A stretch of DNA of 64,000 bases from Euborellia annulipes. Taxonomy: Eukaryota > Arthropoda > Insecta > Dermaptera > Anisolabididae. A program made the position numbers and the translations under genes. Every line of letters starts with the position of its first letter. Positions within the stretch are counted from its first letter, which is position 1. Positions 1-11,600 of the stretch are shown in pieces. A model generated the notes under the pieces. It searched no databases. It saw only the letters and a program-made list of their open reading frames with translations, and was not told where the DNA came from. Where the stretch lies: assembly GCA_023213315.1 (NCBI GenBank), contig JAKCPI010001762.1, positions 44,072-108,071 on the forward strand, in the 5' to 3' direction.

Positions 1-517
1 TTTGCCATTCATTCTGTTCGTTTAATTTTATGCACACTAGGTGCAAGCTACAAAACTTGTATCTTTTGACCAAGATAGCACCATGGCAAATGAAACGAAC
101 AAACCTATAAATTCCAGTGAAATTGTATATTAATTCAATTAAATAATCTGTCTATCTATTTTTAAATTAAACAATTTGTGATAAGTTTAATAATTAATTT
201 TACACATGGAATGCTAATTTGTTTAGAGGGTTTAATAATTTATACTAATGAAATTATTTTTTCTATAATAAGATTCGAATAAAAAAGAATGGAAAATTAA
301 AAATTTACAATTGGGTTTTTAGAGAAGAAAACCAGCTATTTATTCTATCACATGATAAATTATAATGAGAATAAATTCAAAGTGAATTAACAAAAAGCTA
401 TACGATGAGTTTTTCACACTATCCTGACTAATCAGGATATACTGGGAGAAATGAAAAAAATCCTATATTTTTGGCTAAAATAGGTTCTTTCTCAAAACAA
501 GAAATGATTTTATTATG
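1..517. other. AT-rich intergenic DNA, nothing recognised
   Basis: No exon-like open frame or terminal inverted repeat was found in this stretch. It lies downstream of the raw-like gene. Confidence 0.5.
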
Positions 518-972
518 GGAGTTTTTAATTATAGGGCACATTTTGTTATTAATTATTTATTACTAATATAAATACTGTACAAAGAACTTTTCGACTGCTT
601 ATTCTGCTTCTAATAATACTCTACTGAAGAAAAAAAATTTTGGGGGGCGCATGATAGAGGGGCCCCTAGCGCCGCAGTCGTTTTCAAGTACTGTGCTCTT
701 GTTCCGACCCAAGACAACTAACCGTTGAAGTGAAGGGACCGTTATGTGCGTTTTATATATAACTAGGTCAGCGGTATCTACAGACATTCCTATGAAGTAA
801 GATATTGTATGTAAAATGCACGCAACGGCCTCTTAGAGGTTAGTTCACTTGAGTCTGAACAAGAGTACAGTACTTGAAAACGATTGCACAGAATAAGCAG
901 TCAAAACGTTGTACAGTATTTATATTTTTAACAAATAATTAATAGAAAATGAGGTCTATAATTAAAAACTCC
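518..972. mobile_element. 455-bp foldback element
   Basis: The two halves are imperfect reverse complements, starting ggagtttttaattatag on the left and ending with its complement at 954-972. Matching blocks include tataaatactgta, gactgcttattctg and cgttttcaagtactgt. The left arm has about 65 extra bases near 605-670, including a ggggcccc palindrome, that the right arm lacks. The apparent small open frame here is arm sequence. Confidence 0.65.
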
Positions 973-2165
973 AATAATAATAATAATTCAAGCCACAAAA
1001 CCAATAAAGACATTCAAGAAATGATTTGTCAATGAGCATCTTTATCAAGTTTCTTCTTTATACAAGTCAACTTTGCACAATTCCAATTTATTTAAAGCAG
1101 ACATGTTTTAAATTATCTTCATTAAATTGAAAAAATAGCTAGTTTTACACTCCAAAAATCATTAAAAAAAAAAATAAATAAATATCCATTTTATAATTTG
1201 ATATTAGTAATCTAAATTCTAGCGCTGGCAGTGGCTACAAATGGATAAACTTTGCATGCTAATTCAAATTCAAATTTCAAGAAATTTATTCATACATCTT
1301 AATTACCATCCAAAGGCTATCCTTTTGCTGCCATTGCCGACGCCGGAATTTATTAGTAATCTATTAAGTGCAAAAAAATAGTTTAATATTGAGTCATCAA
1401 TAACAAAAAAAAAAACTGAGCAATTAAAAATATTTGAATTGAATAAATATACACACAAATTCAATATTTAAATAAAATTTTCAATAATTTAATTATAAAA
1501 AATCTACTGAAATAATTATCATTTCTATAGGACTAAAAACAAACAAGAATATTCTCTATCATATCTTTCAAAATGAAAGAAAGGTCCAAATCAACAAAAA
1601 AAAATTTTTTTCTTTAAATATTTGCTTTCTCTTGTTAATTTATTTAATTAGTTATTTTTTACGCGGATGAGAGAGATAAATAAGATATTAAATGCATTCT
1701 CTTTTGTAAGTACTTGTTATTTCTTTTGAAATTAAAATTAAAAATAATTAAATTATACAACACTATTTTTACTCGAAGACCTTGATTCCTTTCCTATATA
1801 TATAAAAAAAAACGATCATTTAACCCTTTCTCTTAGTTTTAGTTAGTCAGGTACAGTGCTTGCTTAACAGAACCAGCGGATGTGATGATGCCCTAAACTT
1901 AATTCTATATTTATAAATTAGTAAAAAATTTAAAAAAATATAATATTATCAGTATTGATGTCCTTTATTTTTATATAGACCTATATATTTTTTTTCAGGA
2001 GTGATGTTTAGATTTTTCATAAATTAAGAAAAAAAACTTTCAAGCAAATTAAAATTAATAAATAATATATCTATCGATTTATCTATTTATAAAATTTCAT
2101 AAATTTAACCAAATAATTAAAGGCTCTTTCCAAAAAAATTTGTATGTCTTGTCAACGTTTTGGTG
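973..2165. other. AT-rich intergenic DNA, nothing recognised
   Basis: Homopolymer-rich sequence; no supported gene or element boundary seen. Confidence 0.4.
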
Positions 2166-2453
2166 CAGGGGCGTATATAAGGAGGGGGGAGGCAGAAATT
2201 TTTCAATGAACTCATATACAAAAAAAAGTCAGTGAAATGATATTCGCAGCATGAAAAAATGAAGTGAATTGAGTTACGAAGGGAGAATTTACTATAAAAA
2301 AATTTTTATGAAAATTTGTCTTTGAGAGAGTCCTGGACCCTCGAATCTGAGGATATCCGGTAATTAAAAAATATTTTTTTATGGGGGGAGGGGGATATTT
2401 AAAAAAGAGTCGACCCCCCCCCCCCACCCCGAAAAATTCTATATACGCACCGG
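2166..2453. mobile_element. hAT-type MITE with GGGGCGTATATA terminus
   Basis: The left end is caggggcgtatataagg and the right end tatatacgcaccgg. The flanks ttttggtg (2158-2165) and ttttagtg (2454-2461) form an 8-bp target duplication with one mismatch. Runs of G and C face each other inside. It resembles the element at 54191-54453. Confidence 0.7.
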
Positions 2454-2499
2454 TTTTAGTGAGTTTTTTTTTAAACTATTAACAGTAGTTAAGAAAAAT

Positions 2500-2760
2500 A
2501 AATTTGGATTTAGGAGACGTAGCTGCTACAGCCAAGAAAATTAAAAAAAAAAAAAACTTTTATTTAATTATTAATTGTAGACGTTTCGGTGGCTAATCGC
2601 GAACTTCATCAGGGCAATTATTTTTGTATTTTAACACTTGACCTTCATTGGGACAATTATTATTGTATTTTAACAATTAATTGTCCTGATGAAGGTCGTG
2701 ATTAGCGACTGAAACGTCGACAATTAAAATTAAATAAAAATTTTTTATTTAATTTACTTG
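2500..2760. repeat. Hammerhead-bearing foldback, copy 1
   Basis: The arms around gacgtttcggtggctaatcg and cgattag-type complement face each other, each with a GAAACGTC box. The flank carries gacgtagctgctacagccaag, which recurs in opposite orientation at 35737-35755. Confidence 0.6.
2677..2727 (+). ncRNA. Hammerhead-like motif H1
   Basis: CTGATGA is at 2686-2692 and GAAA at 2711-2714, followed by CGTC ending at 2718. Stem I is a perfect 9-bp pairing of TTAATTGTC (2677-2685) with GACAATTAA (2719-2727). Stem II pairs GTCG with CGAC. Stem III would be the self-complementary ACGT, which needs a second copy to form. One or two unpaired bases precede stem II. Confidence 0.55.
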
Positions 2761-3395
2761 CCCTATATCCAATTTAAAGTCTTCAGCCAGTTTTCATCGC
2801 TTATAAATTTGTTTTGATTTTTTTTTAAATTGAAAAAAAATTTAAGTTACAAAGTGATTATTTTCAAAAAAAAAATAATGTGATGTGTCATCTCAAAGGC
2901 GAAAAAAAACTTTGTTACTTAAAAAATGTTATAATTTAAGATTATGATGAAAAGTGGGACAAAATTCCCAAAATTGGAATTTTTAAAAGATTCAAGAAAC
3001 AATTTGTTCTATTCATTTCTCTAAAGAAAAATTTCGTCCAAAATTTTGACAATCAATAATTATTTTTTATCAAGAGATGTTTAATTATTTGATTAAAACA
3101 TATTTACGACCTTGTTCTAATTATTTTTGAATTAATTTTCTGAATATTTAAAATTATCATTTTTTTTCTTTTTATTTTTTTTTCATTTTTTAAAATTAAA
3201 AAATAAAAGACCAAATCTCGATTTGTTCAGGGAGAAATGTAAAAAATTATAAACATCAAAGATGTTACATCACAAAAACAAAAAAAATTTCTTATTTAAA
3301 TAAATAAATCAATTAAAAAAATTCCATTCTAAAAATGAATTACTGATAATAGTATTTTCCTTCTTTATAAGTGTCTCATTCCTCATCGATTACAT
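2761..3395. other. Intergenic DNA 3' of the gene
   Basis: Very AT-rich with long A and T runs; no element termini or coding features were found. Confidence 0.4.
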
Positions 3396-3401
3396 TTTAT
3401 T
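3396..3401 (-). promoter_or_regulatory. Candidate polyadenylation signal of the raw-like gene
   Basis: AATAAA on the minus strand lies 173 nt after the TGA stop. It is the first plain AATAAA hexamer noted downstream in an otherwise AT-rich flank, so the 3' UTR would be about 200 nt. Confidence 0.4.
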
Positions 3402-3574
3402 CTTTTGAGGTAGCTGCCAGCTAAACTGCTTAATATTTCAATTGAATATATTATTTATATTTATATATATACTGTAGTTTATATATATATGAGTGCATTG
3501 GATTAGTAATAGATGTGATGTTGAAAGTAATGTTTCTCTGTCTTATCTTGTCTTAATTTTCTCTTCTTTACTTG

Positions 3575-3763
3575 TCATGATTCAGAGGAAGTTTTTGAAG
3601 TCGAACTCGTTTTATTTGAATGATTGGAAACCGACGAGCACATTTGAGCTGCACATTGAACGGCTTCTTTTATAGAATCAAAGACTCGAATACCTTGTCG
3701 AGTTGCCATATCAGACAAATACATGCGAGCACGATTGTAGTCTTTAATTGCCGATCTTGTTAA
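3575..3763 (-). CDS. raw: raw-like terminal exon n with stop
   Basis: This terminal exon encodes 62 residues and ends TGA at 3577-3575. It contains RQGIRVFDSIKEAVQCAAQM, the counterpart of the end of domain 1, then a Ser/Thr/Lys-rich tail ending TSSES. The acceptor is tttttag. Confidence 0.8.
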   Translation of the reverse strand, partial: LTRSAIKDYNRARMYLSDMATRQGIRVFDSIKEAVQCAAQMCSSVSNHSNKTSSTSKTSSES

Positions 3764-5567
3764 CTAAAAATAAAGAAAAATATTATTATTTCTATTATAT
3801 TTTTTAGCGGAGAATCAGGGAGCAGGAAAAAATATCTACATGAACATGATTTTATAGTTTTCCATAGCACCTTAATTCTAAACTTGACCAGTTGCATTTT
3901 AAATGATGACTGCTTGAAATAAACTATGGTTATTTTTCAAAATTTTAATCTCATAATTAGATATTTCATACATAATAAAGAATCCCAAATATATATAAAA
4001 TTTCATAAAAATTGAAAATTTTTTTTTAAATATGTAAAAAGTTTCAAAGGGGCCCCCTTTTGAATCGAAATTAACATGCAAATCCCCATAGGGATTTAAT
4101 ATTGGCTCTCTGGAAGGAAGAGCCGGAAAATGAATTTGAAAAATCTGATATACTACATCAGTAAAATGTAATTTGTCACCATTGGAAGAGCATTCCGAAA
4201 AGAATCATATTTAAACTTTTTTAATTAGTTAAAAAAACTTACCATATTAAAGAAAATAAGTAAAAAAAAGAAAAGCAAATAAATAATAAAAAAAAAAAAA
4301 TTATTCACCTTTTCATTGCCAATCACACAATCGTCAGAAAGAAATTGGATACACAAAACAACATTACACTGAAGACCAATATAATACGAAGCCTGAAAAA
4401 AATATAAAAGATATAAGATTTTTAGTAAAAATTCTCTTTCTTTATAAAATAGCAGCATTTAATATATATATATAATATATATTATAATCCTATAATTTTA
4501 AGAGAGTAAGAATAATTTTAAGAAAGTAAAAATCCAAAATATCAAGGGTAGAGGAATATATTAAATATGAAATATAGTAAAACCCCTCTTAAAAGGCCTG
4601 GTCGGGACCGAGACCCTGGCCGGATATCCTTTTAGCTGGTTAATCCGAGGTGTCTGTGAAAAATTGAATTTCATTCATTTTCATGACACATTTTCGTTTT
4701 CCTAACTCGCTCATTTTTGTTTAAGAGGAGATCTCCTATGTAGTAGAAAAATAGACTGGGAAGCAAGCGAGTAAACAAACTCCTGAAAAAACAATGCATC
4801 ATACACCCATGAATTCTGAGTGATTGGTGCTCGAAACATCAACAGAAAAAAATTTGTTTATTCTTTTCTTGGCTGATTCCACTCCATTATTTATATGTGA
4901 TTTATAATACTAATGGGATAGGCCGGATAAGAGGGGTTTTACTGTAGTTTACTGTAAAGTTTAGTTGGTTTATCCATCACACTCAACAACGAATATTGGG
5001 CCTGGAAGATCTTTAAATCAAAGTAGTGGGATTTTGTAAATATTTTAAGAAATAATTAAGGTTTAAAATAATGTATTTAATCTTTACTAAACAATAATTA
5101 AAAAATTCTTACCATAGCCATAGTAGTGACTGCTCTATGTCTTGCTCCAATAAAAAAAAGCAATACTCTAGTATTCTCCAAAACAGCCGCCTGCCAAGGA
5201 GTCAACCTCAACGAAGCCCACCGACAACGAGTTGGATTAAAATAATTCAATCCTTCTTTCCTGCAAAAAATAATATAAAAAAGTAATATATAGACTATAT
5301 TTTTTTAAATTTTTATTCGTAAAAAGAAATACAATTTTAAAATAAGACATACTTGAGTATCGGAATTGCAATTTCTTCTCGCCAATTATCAGAATTATCA
5401 CAGACACCACCTAAAAAGACATCTCGTAGATAGCTGACGTGATTTGCACTGCTTCTGTTAGCCGTTCCGTTCAAATGAGATCGCGAAGATAATCCCGACC
5501 ATTCTATCAAAAGAGAAATTATTATTAATTAAAACATAAGATCTATATATACCATGGTATATTTAAG

Positions 5568-5600
<33 letters not shown>

Positions 5601-8600
5601 CAAAATATACTGTATAAATTAAGATAAAAATTTATCGGGTTATATCTACTAGTATAAACGACGATGATTTTTTTTTAAAAGAAAATTTTCATTAAATAAA
5701 ATAATCTTAGAAATTATAATTAAATTAAAATAATACAACTAGCCATAGCTATTTTACAAAGAAAAAGAAAAAAAAATGAAAAAAATCAAAATTTGAATTA
5801 AAAAAACATGCTGCATAATGTGCCACGCCACAAAGGAGAGGATTTAAGAGAAGGTAATAAAAAAATTAAATATTTGATTTGACCGGAGAGTAATTTCTAA
5901 AATAATATGCATTTCATATAATGTGAAAAACAGGCAAAAAAAAACATAGGCTAATTAAAAAGATTTTGAATAATTCTAATTTAAAAAAAATGTTTGTTTA
6001 GATTTGGTGTGTGTTTTAAATAAAAATATTTTTATAACTATTTATATGTGTAAAAATATAAATTATTCTTTGCATTTCGGTGTGTTTTGGGTATATCGAC
6101 AGTGGCGGACTGGCAAAATTTGTTATTCCCTCATACATGCGGATCCATGAAAATAAATAAAAAGTATATTTAATTATTTATTTTCCTAACATTGTATCTG
6201 TTTTCCTATTATCTATTAGCTATAATTATAATAATCGGGATTGTGGCCAAGAATTGCATCTATAATTAAAAAATCTGGTGTGACTGGTCGCACATCACAC
6301 AACTTTCTCTTAACTTGAGTAATCGTAAGTTGTGTTCTGTGCTTGTCACACCAGATTTTTTGTGTAGACATATATTTAGATTCCGACAGTTTGGTACATT
6401 CGAATTTCAAGAGGTAAAATTTATAAGTATGGGAAAATATTTATATTTTTTTACCATAGTAACCATTTCTCCTAAGTACAAGAGTAAAGTGGTCTTCAGA
6501 AGATTTCAATGACAAAATAATAATATACATTTTAAAGAGAATCTAAAAAATACTTGATTTTTGAATTTTAATAGTTGGAGCGAATTTTGAAAAAATCGAA
6601 AAAAAAAAAAAAAAAACTGAAAAAGTACATCAGTAAAGTATAGTACTCTTTGGTCGATTTTGTTCCCGAATCCCGTGCCATGGGGGTGCCTAACTTAAAT
6701 ATAAAATTTCAACTTCCTAGCTCTTTTCGTTCTTGAGATATTTTGTTCACAGACCCATAGACACACACACACAGACAGACCACATCAAAATCTGGACATC
6801 TAATTTTTGACATGGATCCAATACTTTTTCTCTCTATATATTATCATACTTATATATAAAAATCTGGTGTGACTGGCGCACAGCACACAACTTTCTCTTA
6901 CCTTCGGTAATCGAAAGTTGTGCACTGTGCTTGTCACACCAGATTTTTTGTGTCGACATGTATTTAGTTCCCGGCAGTAGGGAATATTTGAATTCAGATG
7001 TAAAATTTATAAGTATGGGAAAATATTTATATTTTGTTACCATGGCAACCATTTCTCCTCTTTCCTATGAAGCACAAGAGTAAAGTGTGCTTTAAACAAT
7101 TTTGAGGGCAAAACGAGAATATACATTTGAAAGAGCATCTAAAAAATAATTGATTTTTGAATTTTAATCAAAATCGTTAGAGCGAATTTTGAGAAAATCG
7201 AAAAAAACTGAAAAAGTACATCAGTAAAGTACTAGTACTCTTTGGCCGATTTTGATTAAAAGCTTATTTTTCCGGTCCCGGGGGTGTTTAACTTAAATAT
7301 AAAATTTCAGCCTCATAGCTCAATTCCTTCATCCTTAAAATTGAACACACACCCACACACCCACACACCCACACACCCACAGACAGACCATGTCGCGAAA
7401 ACCACTTTTTTGGATTCAGGGGACCTCAAAACGTGAAGATCCATCAAAATCTCGACATCGAATTTTTGACATGAATCCAATACTTTCTCTCTATATATAT
7501 ATTACATATATACATAGGTAAGAGAAAGTAAAAGGCTAAGAGGGTGTCCGATGTGTGAAACAACCAATCAGGCCTCAGGGATAGCGCCATGGTAACAAAA
7601 TATAAATATTTACCCATGTTTACGATTTTTACTTTTTTTATTTATTTACATTTTGAATTCTAAAATATCGGCGTAAATTTTTTGTCTGTGTACCGGGAGA
7701 GTCCCGGAAAGGATATGATTCACAAAAAATCTTAAGTTCATGAATAATTAACCGCTAAAATAATCTCTACATATAAAAATGAAAAGGGAAAATGAATGTA
7801 CCGGTATGTATATAAGTAGGCGAGCAAGGGGGTCCAGGGGCGCAGCCCCTGGCTAGACGGAAAGCCCCGCCGAAGGCGGGGCTTGCGTCTAGTAACATAT
7901 ATAGAGGTAAGTGAAAGTAAAAATAATAGGCCGAACAGCGTTCAACTAAGTTCCCGATTGCTCACTGGCCCAGTCTGCCACTATCGATAAGTGAAGAGAA
8001 GTACAAAACTATTTATTAAGGCGGAGTCAAAAAAAAAAAAAAAAATTACAAGACATATGCAGCTAAAATTATTTTCTTTTATTGTTCCGTTCCAGGCTGA
8101 CTTTTCGGTCACTGGTCTAGGCCATCTTCCCTGAGACAAATTTAATATTTAAGATTTTTTTAGATTTAATGTTTAGGGGAATTCCAATTTTTTTCACTGC
8201 ACCCGGGCCTCTACCAACATAAATCAATCCCTGATCAAAAATATAATTTTTAAATCTCCCTTTCTGATGCAGACACCTTCTCAGGGCCGGATATAGGGGG
8301 GGGGGCAGATATCAGGGGGCGGCAAAATAGGAAAAATGGTCCACAAAAACAAAATGAAATTAGTTATTAAGAAATATTTGAAAAGTGAACCTTTACAATC
8401 AAAGGCATCCAAAGAAATTAATAAATTCTATTCAACTTTATTATGCATAATTTATAAATTTATTCGTATTTCAAATTCCCACCCCCTATAAGAAACTACC
8501 ATAATTTGTGGCAGTGGAAAATTTATGGTAAAGCCCGTGAGGCCCGGGCTTAGGGCAGCAAAAAATTAGAGACTCAAATTTCAAGAACGATTAAAATTTT

Positions 8601-11600
8601 AAAATCAATTTTGCTTAGCTACAGTGACGACGATATTGAGGAGAATTAATTAAGTTTTGTCCCCCCCTAGTTCCGACCCTGCACCTTCTATATAAATTTT
8701 AAATATGTTAAATACCAATAGTAACCGGGATGAGAAAGGGGGGGGGGGGGACGTTCACCACGTTGGTATCAAAAATAATTAAATATTGATAAATTTATTT
8801 ATGAGAATGGAAACAAGGAAGGGAAGGAGAAGGCGTCGAACCTAGCAGCGAAGTAGCAGCCGAGAGAAGGCATCGCGAGGTAACAGCTAAGGCCAGTTGC
8901 AGCCAAGTCCAAGGCCAATTCCATCGAAAAGAAGATGGATCGAGCCATTGAACAAGAGCTGAAGAACTTGTTCCTCCTCCATTTCCAATTCTGCGCTCAC
9001 TTTCGCTAGATGTAAACTCGGCCACAAGAGAACAAAATTCTTCAAATGTCACCCGGGCACGTTCTAAGGCTATATCTTGTTGTAAATCACCATTGTATCG
9101 ACTTATTCCTGTAGAAGAAGAAAAACATAAGTTATTAATTATATTAATATATAAAAACAAGAATAGAAGAAAAAATATTCTTAATACATCATTATAATAG
9201 AACATACAATTTGTTTGTATGCTGATAAAAAAAATATCCTTACTCTTATAGCATTATTTCAAACAAATTCCTGTCAATAAAAATTTATTTATTTGTTGGT
9301 TTTGTTCTTTCCTCTTCAATTCGATTATCTTTTTCTATCTATACTAATCCGTTCATTGGATTAAGTCAATAAATAAATAAACACAAGAACAACTATTGGT
9401 TTATAAATTTTAAGGTTTCGGTGGAAGACGATGAAAGACAGATGGTTCTGAGGGTACCGGTATGCGGTTGAAGATGAGTTTTTAGAATCTATAGATTTTT
9501 AATTTAAATTAAAAAAAAATATTAAATAAATCTCTTTTAGTTAATAACAAAAACAATCTATAGCTGAGATGTTATAATAATAAGAAGGTAGAAATGAGAG
9601 AGCTAAGGTTATTTCTTTATTTATTTAATTCACACAGCTGATGTTTCGGTTCCGTGTTTGAACCATCAACACGGAACTGAAACGTCAGCTGTGTGAATTA
9701 AATAAATAAAGAAAAACCTTTCTCATTTCTACCTTCTTTTAGTTAATAATAATTGCCTTCCTTGAGGTCTCATTAGCCCTTTTTTATTCTTTTGCAAATT
9801 GCTTTATTTTTAAATTCAATTGACTTTTTTTGCAAAGAAAAATTTTATTAAATGAATTAATTGACATTTATTTTTATTTAAGATCATTTTGCATCTGAGG
9901 TCATTTAAATCCAGTCCCTTATTCATTTAATAAATTGAAAATTGATAGCTTAATTTAAAAAAGACAATCTCACCATTGTGACCATTTTGTCCAGCAACAA
10001 TATTTTGAATCTCCATCAATGATAAATTACGTTCTGTCAATACTTTAAAACCCATACATACCTAAAACAAAATATATATTTATATAAATCTTATTTTAAT
10101 AGAAACAATAATCAATTAATACTTACATCGGCAAGAGATAATTCACCCGATCCAGACGTATCTAATGTATCAAACACTTCACGAAGTTTTCTATAATGAT
10201 ATAAATTTTCAAATAATTAATTTATAAAATAAATAAATGTTTTATTTAAATATAAATTTACTCTTACATTAATTTATGGCCTAGCTCAACATGTGGCATT
10301 TTAACCGGTTGCACAAGATCACCAAGTCCAAGTTCTTGGACACTAATTTTTTCCCGAAGGACCTAAAAAAGAATAAAAATGTTTTGAGAAGAATTTAATC
10401 AAATTGTATATTTATGAGAGGAGAGAAGTTTATAGAAATTGCTAAAATATTAATAAATAATTAGTAGAATAAGCACATTTCAGATTATTAATAAAATTAA
10501 TTTTAAAAAATTCCAAAAAAAGAAACCTTAATATTAATTTATAAAGGTGTCGTTATATGCAAACCTTTAATTAAAAAATAAATATTAAAAAATAATTACT
10601 TTTGCTGTGCAGTTAATAGCAACATGTATATTGTCAAAGACTGGAATTCCTTGTCTTTCAACTAAATCTTGCAGAAGTATATGCATGCCGCGAAGATCCT
10701 CCAATTCGCTTAATAAAATATTGGTTGAATAAATACAAGGAGATTGATTGAAATGCAAATTTTTCAAATTAAAAATAAATACCTGTCAGAAACTTGTTCG
10801 CCACAAAGGGCATGTTGTTCTTGTGTAAAGCCTATAATGACCAGAATAAGTTTGAGCCGTTGTCCGGCCATAAGGGCCGCTTCGACGACAGCCGAAGCAG
10901 CTCTTGTCTGATTATCAATCACATAAAACATCACACTTGCATTCAACTTGGCTTCATGTTCAAGTTCTATCAATTCAGGCCGCCAAGAAGAAACTTGCTG
11001 TAAACAAAAAAAAATTTTAAATTATTAGATTAAATGGATGAATATAATTAATATTTTATTACTGATAAAAAAATGATAAATTTGGCATTAGAAAGAAAAA
11101 GTGTTATGACTCATTTAAGAGGGATTAGACTATATATTAATTCTATAAGAGTTCAGGAACAATTTATTAAAATCCCTCATAACCTTCACTCTTTGACAAG
11201 GTTAGATTAGGTTAGGTTGAAGTGGCCGTTCCCAGAGATGAAACACACTTAGGCCAATTAGGCCCTTTGTGATACCACGGTAGGGCTATCCCCCTTTCCT
11301 ACCCCTAAAAGGAGACTTCGGCAGGATATTTGAATTATTTGCGGCAAGCTGGATCCGAACCCGAGCCGTGTTGAAACTTCGGACTCCGTAATCCTCAGCT
11401 TAGCCAGCTCAGCCATTGTCTCCTCTACCCTTCGACAAACTTTATGAAAAAAAATAATAATTTTTTACCCTTTTTTCATTCTTCTTTAAGCTCTATTTGA
11501 TTATTTCAAGAACTCAAGATTTTTTTAATGAAAAATATCAATGACATCTAATCGATATTTCATATAACATTGCAATCAATCAATTTGTGTTAAAATAATA

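Noticed and set aside
6216..7052. Frames such as SNRKLCSVLVTPDFLCRHIF on several copies
   Set aside because: They recur only in repeat X hairpins at many loci and always stop shortly after.
8795..9000. Extension of exon j as a 136-codon frame
   Set aside because: The splice site at 9000 fits the next exon's phase, and residues after it read like random intron translation.
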